Shown one piece after another: positions 60,331-64,000 of a stretch of DNA of 64,000 nucleotides. Origin of the DNA: G965212025 sp965215765 (lineage in GTDB: Bacteria > Pseudomonadota > Gammaproteobacteria > Poriferisulfidales > Oxydemutatoraceae). The notes under the pieces were generated by a model, which made no database searches, had not been told where the DNA came from, and worked only from the letters and a program-made list of their open reading frames with translations. Location of the stretch: NCBI GenBank assembly GCA_965215765.1, contig OZ244118.1, positions 2,790,001-2,854,000 on the forward strand, given 5' to 3'. Each line of letters begins with the position of its first letter. Position 1 is the stretch's first letter. Both the position numbers and the translations under genes were made by a program.

Positions 60331-61571
60331 GGTGCTTCTTTTGTAAGCTGCCTTGCCAGCAAAGTCACCGGGTGCAAAACTTCCATTGTCCTGCCAGACC
60401 GCCGCAACAGTTGCCGCAAATGTACAGCACAACCAAAGTTGGTGGTTAACAACAAATCTGTATTGAGAAATGCCGGGGCACCAAGCAAGGCAGATGCCAT
60501 CTGGTCGGCTGTTTCTGGCTGGGCGATTGTGTGCAATCCCGCAGCACCGCAACAACCGTGATGCGTGGTCGGTACTGCGACCCGAAGGCCTGGCACCCGA
60601 AACAACAGTTTTTCAGGAGCTTGGCGTATTTCCTTTGGCAGCTTACGCATAGTGCAGGGTAAATGCAGAACCACAGGCCTCCCTTCCCAAGGGTTAAAAC
60701 GCAAGGTACTCACACGTCTGAGCAGCATGACATTTACGTCCTCATGTGCCACGCCAAGACTCTCCTGGCTTTCTGATAACTCACGACCACAACCACTGGC
60801 GCAACTCACCAAGGCTTCGGCTTGAGAAAAAACCGAGCTGTTTTTAGCCTGGAAGGCTTTCGTGCTCTGCGGCACTCCATAGTGACGGTGCAAGCCGCCA
60901 CAACACACCTGACGCTTGGGAATCACGACTTCATAGCCCACTGCCGACAACAAATGCTGGCTATCCACCACGGTTTGCGCGTCAACTTCCGCAGCCATGC
61001 AACCGGTAAACAGAGCAACCTTCCCTTTGCAGTGCGCCGTCTTTTTTGGCAAAGCCACCGTTTGCGGAGGCAGCATGGACACCATTCGAAACCAGCGCGG
61101 GAACTTTCTCGCAAGCCAGGAATGTGGCACCACCAAACCACCGCCGAAGCGCACGAATAGCCGCAACAAAACACCTGCGAGTCGCAACAAGAGAGGCGCT
61201 CTGACAAGACGATCCAGCCATTTGGGGATGCTCGTCAATTCGACGCCGCGTTCCCGCAATGCGGTTCGTGTTGCGTCTATCATTTTCATATAGGGCACTT
61301 CGACTGGACATTCCGCTTCGCACCTGCCACATCCAAGGCATCCATCCAAATGTGAGACAAGGCCTGTATCCACCGGAATCTGGTTCGCCGCAAACGCCCC
61401 CATCAGCGCAATACGCCCACGAGGTGAATCACCTTCATTCTGCCGCAAGGAGTAAGTCGGACAGTGCGCAAGGCATAACCCGCAACGCACGCATAAGTCA
61501 GCGTCGCTCGCCAGTTTCCCTACAAAATCTGTTGCTTTTTTCTCCATGTTTCTCCCGGCCCGGGTATCCAC
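60327..61571 (-). CDS. glcF: GlcF-like glycolate oxidase iron-sulfur subunit
   Basis: The 414-residue protein has two [4Fe-4S] ferredoxin motifs near the N-terminus (CVRCGLCLAHCPTY and CLGCGRCEAECPVEVPY) and two CCG domains: CCGGLHRHYG and CCGAAGLH, each with upstream Cys partners (FTGCMAAEVD and LPCTM). This is the GlcF architecture; GlcD/GlcE partners are not in view. The ATG at 61547 (MEKKATDF) is an alternative start. The protein probably passes electrons from a hydroxyacid dehydrogenase to the quinone pool, consistent with coupling to coq7. Confidence 0.85.
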   Translation of the reverse strand: MDTRAGRNMEKKATDFVGKLASDADLCVRCGLCLAHCPTYSLRQNEGDSPRGRIALMGAFAANQIPVDTGLVSHLDGCLGCGRCEAECPVEVPYMKMIDATRTALRERGVELTSIPKWLDRLVRAPLLLRLAGVLLRLFVRFGGGLVVPHSWLARKFPRWFRMVSMLPPQTVALPKKTAHCKGKVALFTGCMAAEVDAQTVVDSQHLLSAVGYEVVIPKRQVCCGGLHRHYGVPQSTKAFQAKNSSVFSQAEALVSCASGCGRELSESQESLGVAHEDVNVMLLRRVSTLRFNPWEGRPVVLHLPCTMRKLPKEIRQAPEKLLFRVPGLRVAVPTTHHGCCGAAGLHTIAQPETADQMASALLGAPAFLNTDLLLTTNFGCAVHLRQLLRRSGRTMEVLHPVTLLARQLTKEAP

Positions 61572-61991
61572 TATCGGAACGAAAGAGCCGGGCTACCGTA
61601 TCGACTCTCCAAAAGAAGTACACACCCGAAAAACAGACATTGCCAAAGTCAACTCCCTTTCAGGCATTCAGGTCTGAATCGGACACAAAAACCTGAACCA
61701 ACCGCAACTTTGAACCCATCCTCCAAACAGGACTCGCACCCCGCCGAGTATAAGCGCATGCCACCTGGCACGAAGCGGGCAGAAGAAGTGATTACGCTCA
61801 GGCAGCGGGTTGACACGAGCACCTTGGCAAGACACCGCGAGACGCAGCTTTTGCCCCCCGACCCAGCGGTGTACAGCCCTGAACGCTTGAAAGCAACGCT
61901 TGAAAACAGATACAATGCCCGCCCCCCAAATGCGTGTAGCCCGTCTGGCAACTGTCACTGGCGCTTCCCATGAATCGTTGAGGAAAGTTTT
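61572..61991 (+). promoter_or_regulatory. Divergent intergenic region with ZIP-gene promoter
   Basis: The 420-bp gap between glcF-like and the ZIP gene has no supported gene. TTGAAA (61887-61892) and TACAAT (61911-61916), 18 bp apart, form a plausible sigma-70 promoter for the ZIP gene. A GAGGAAAG ribosome site precedes its ATG. Confidence 0.5.
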
Positions 61992-62729
61992 ATGACCGGA
62001 GCCGAATATGCACTGCTTGCGAACACCCTGATAGGTATCTCGCTGCTTCTCGGCTTTTTCTGCCTGAGCCGAACCGTTGACCCCAGCCGATTTCTGATTG
62101 CCTCTACCGCGGTTGCTATCGGCGCCATGCTTGCCGTCGTATTTCTTGAAATCATGCCGACAGCAATCGCCGCCCTTGAATCTCATGAATTTACAACGTT
62201 GATGGCCATCGGAATCGGCGTCTCATACTTGCTTGAGCTCGTGTTGCACTTCCACCACTGTCACGACATTCACGAAGACCACACGCATCACAGCGAAGAG
62301 CACACCAAGGCCGGGATGATGTTTTTTGGCACTTTTCTGCACAACTTCTTTCACGGAATTTTCCTGCTCGCCGCATTCAGCGTTAGCACAGAACTCGGCT
62401 GGGGACTGACTGTGGCAATTCTGCTCCACGCAATCCCGCAAAATATGGCAAATTTTCTAATGAACAAGCGCAACTGGATCGTTTCCGTTCTGACCGCTTT
62501 CAGCGGCGTATTTGGAGCCTTGGCATTCTTGCCGCTGCTCGATCAACTACAGGCACTTCAGGCACAACTCATTGCGTTTGCCTGTGGCGTTCTGGTGTAC
62601 CTTGCCATGTCTGATTTACTACCGCTGGTCAACGAAAAAAGCTTGCGTTTCCAGCGCGTGAAATACTCCCTGCTGATCGGAGTCGGAATATTATTGCCAA
62701 GCGTCATCGACTCGCTGTTCCACATCTAA
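61992..62729 (+). CDS. ZIP-family divalent metal transporter
   Basis: The 245-residue protein has about eight membrane helices, a His-rich cytoplasmic loop (HFHHCHDIHEDHTHHSEEHTK, about 87-107) and the ZIP signature in helices IV and V: FLHNFFHGIFLLAA and ILLHAIPQNMANFLM, with the His/Glu-type metal-site residues. It imports zinc or other divalent metals. The His-rich loop may sense or buffer zinc. Zinc demand in this segment includes LpxC, L31 and PriA. Confidence 0.9.
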   Translation: MTGAEYALLANTLIGISLLLGFFCLSRTVDPSRFLIASTAVAIGAMLAVVFLEIMPTAIAALESHEFTTLMAIGIGVSYLLELVLHFHHCHDIHEDHTHHSEEHTKAGMMFFGTFLHNFFHGIFLLAAFSVSTELGWGLTVAILLHAIPQNMANFLMNKRNWIVSVLTAFSGVFGALAFLPLLDQLQALQAQLIAFACGVLVYLAMSDLLPLVNEKSLRFQRVKYSLLIGVGILLPSVIDSLFHI

Positions 62730-62745
62730 TATCGTAGCCAGCACC

Positions 62746-62765
62746 TTTTGCCACCCTTGGCAAAA
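62746..62765. terminator. Bidirectional terminator-like hairpin between ZIP gene and ilvA
   Basis: TTTTGCCA and TGGCAAAA form a perfect 8-bp stem with a four-base loop, with A- and T-rich flanks on each side. It lies between the two convergent stops. Confidence 0.6.
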
Positions 62766-62813
62766 CGCCCGCCATCTGGCAACCAAGGCCTTGCAAGGGT
62801 GTCGCAACCGCTT

Positions 62814-64000
62814 TTACTGCCTCGAACCGTTGAGCAAAAATAGCGGGTAGGCCGGATTTTCGGACTCTCGAACGTACTTGAACTTTAGTTTCTTGAACAA
62901 TTCTTCCAGTTCTTTCACTTCCTCGCGCGGAACCTGCATGCCCAGCAACACACGTCCGTAGGCCGCACCATGGTTACGGTAATGAAAGAGGCTGATATTC
63001 CAGCGGCAACCGATCTTTTCCAGAAATTCAAGCAAAGCTCCCGGACGTTCCGGAAACACCAATCTGTAGAGCCATTCTTTGGGCATGGGGGAGGCGCGCC
63101 CACCAACCATGTGCCGCAAATGCAACTTGGCCATTTCGTTGGCTGATAAATCCAGCACGGCAAAGCCCTGACTTTCCAAATTGCCCATGATTTCCTTCTT
63201 TTCTCTCTTGGCATCCTGAAACCGAATGCCAGCAAAGACTTCTGCCTGACTGCCACCTGCGTAGCGATAATTAAATTCCGTCACCATGCGCCGACCGATG
63301 ATGCGGCAGAACTTCAGGAAGCTGCCCGGCTGCTCCGGAATTTTCACTGCCAGTAAGCACTCGCGGTTATCGCCAATTTCCGCGCGTTCCACGACATGTT
63401 TGAGCCGATCAAAATTGATGTTGGCACCAGAAGCGACCGCCACCAGCTTTTTTCCCCGGATATTCTTTTCAGCCACGTACTTCTTCATGCCGGCAACTGC
63501 AAGTGCTCCCGCCGGTTCCAAAAGTGCTCGCGTGTCTTCGAAGACATCCCGAATCGCGGCACAGATTTCATCGGTTTTAACCAAAACGACATCCTTCTCG
63601 CCCACAAACTGACTCACCAAAGGAAACACCGCATTCCCGATTTGACTAACAGCAACAGCGTCAGCGAACAGTCCCACCTGCTCCAGCTTTATGCGCTTCT
63701 TCTTTTTGAGCGTCTGATACAAAGTTGGCGAATCTTCCGGTTCAACCCCGATCATTTTGACCTCCGGGAAAAGCTGCTTCAAATACACGGAAATACCCGC
63801 GATCAAGCCACCACCACCTACCGGAACGAATACTGCGTAAGGGGGCTCACCATCGCACTGCTCCCCGATTTCCCGCCCCACCGTTCCCTGTCCAACAATA
63901 ATGTCCGGATCATCGAAAGGGTGAACCAAAGTCATTTTTTCGTCAACGGACATCCTCGTGGCTTTTTGAGAGGCCTCATCGTAAGTATCACCATGAAGCA
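62814..64000 (-). CDS. ilvA: Threonine dehydratase IlvA (5' end outside window)
   Basis: The biosynthetic threonine deaminase starts isoleucine synthesis. The minus-strand frame continues past the right edge (LHGDTYDEASQKATRMSVDEK precedes the ATG visible at 63953), so that ATG is internal. The visible part has the PLP phosphate-binding glycine loop PVGGGGLIAG, ALLEPAGALAVAG, and two C-terminal ACT-like regulatory domains (from ECLLAVKIPEQPGSFLKF and LYRLVFPERPGALLEFL), so this is the long, isoleucine-inhibited form. The PLP Lys lies outside the window. It is convergent with the ZIP gene. Confidence 0.94.
   Translation of the reverse strand, partial: LHGDTYDEASQKATRMSVDEKMTLVHPFDDPDIIVGQGTVGREIGEQCDGEPPYAVFVPVGGGGLIAGISVYLKQLFPEVKMIGVEPEDSPTLYQTLKKKKRIKLEQVGLFADAVAVSQIGNAVFPLVSQFVGEKDVVLVKTDEICAAIRDVFEDTRALLEPAGALAVAGMKKYVAEKNIRGKKLVAVASGANINFDRLKHVVERAEIGDNRECLLAVKIPEQPGSFLKFCRIIGRRMVTEFNYRYAGGSQAEVFAGIRFQDAKREKKEIMGNLESQGFAVLDLSANEMAKLHLRHMVGGRASPMPKEWLYRLVFPERPGALLEFLEKIGCRWNISLFHYRNHGAAYGRVLLGMQVPREEVKELEELFKKLKFKYVRESENPAYPLFLLNGSRQ

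Overview
The window reads as two different genomes or lineages joined at about 13.9-14.9 kb.

Region 1 (1 to about 13.9 kb) looks like a free-living methylotrophic or methylamine-using proteobacterium, probably gammaproteobacterial. On the minus strand it carries a membrane Fe-S electron-transfer protein (DgcB-like, cut by the left edge), a 730-residue trimethylamine dehydrogenase with all cofactor and substrate-bowl residues, and a GcvT-type folate-dependent methyltransferase. A divergent NarX/NarL-type two-component pair and a PAS-PAS-degenerate GGDEF protein follow on the plus strand. Then comes a complete Liv-type ABC importer (livF, livG, livM, livH and a Tat-exported binding protein) on the minus strand. 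The likely logic is import of a nitrogenous C1 compound, oxidative demethylation by TMADH, capture of the C1 unit on folate and delivery of electrons to the membrane.

The junction (about 13.9-16.3 kb) is a pseudogene graveyard: a frameshifted Rieske oxygenase, a glyoxalase II fragment, a 5'-truncated pyrK with a UGA inside its [2Fe-2S] loop, and a yggS in three frames.

Region 2 (16.3-64 kb) has betaproteobacterial gene order: lpxC / dciA-like / M23 peptidase / secA / argJ / nudix-thiE; DUF2244-coxB-ctaD-small assembly protein-ctaG-coxC-DUF2909-surf1-sco-like-ctaA-ctaB; bamD divergent from rluD; coq7 after glcF. It also has host-associated features: pseudogenes, a partial type III secretion locus (sctC, sctD, sctE-like), a probable effector next to it, and an expanded family of unknown, probably secreted proteins. 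The combination recalls intracellular betaproteobacteria such as the epitheliocystis agents (Candidatus Ichthyocystis); that placement is inference.

Three places in region 2 show tandem amplification: five copies of the sctE-like gene (two intact, three broken), six copies of the 3' end of bioD, and three paralogous 350-460-residue proteins in about 1.9-kb units with matched promoters. The middle paralogue also carries an internal 39-residue repeat. The sctC secretin ends in a SPOR peptidoglycan-binding domain, an unusual fusion. The rest is core metabolism: rpoH, hflX, purC, rpmE, hemH, an HNH endonuclease, priA, a ZIP transporter and ilvA (cut by the right edge). I saw no rRNA, tRNA, CRISPR array or intact transposase.
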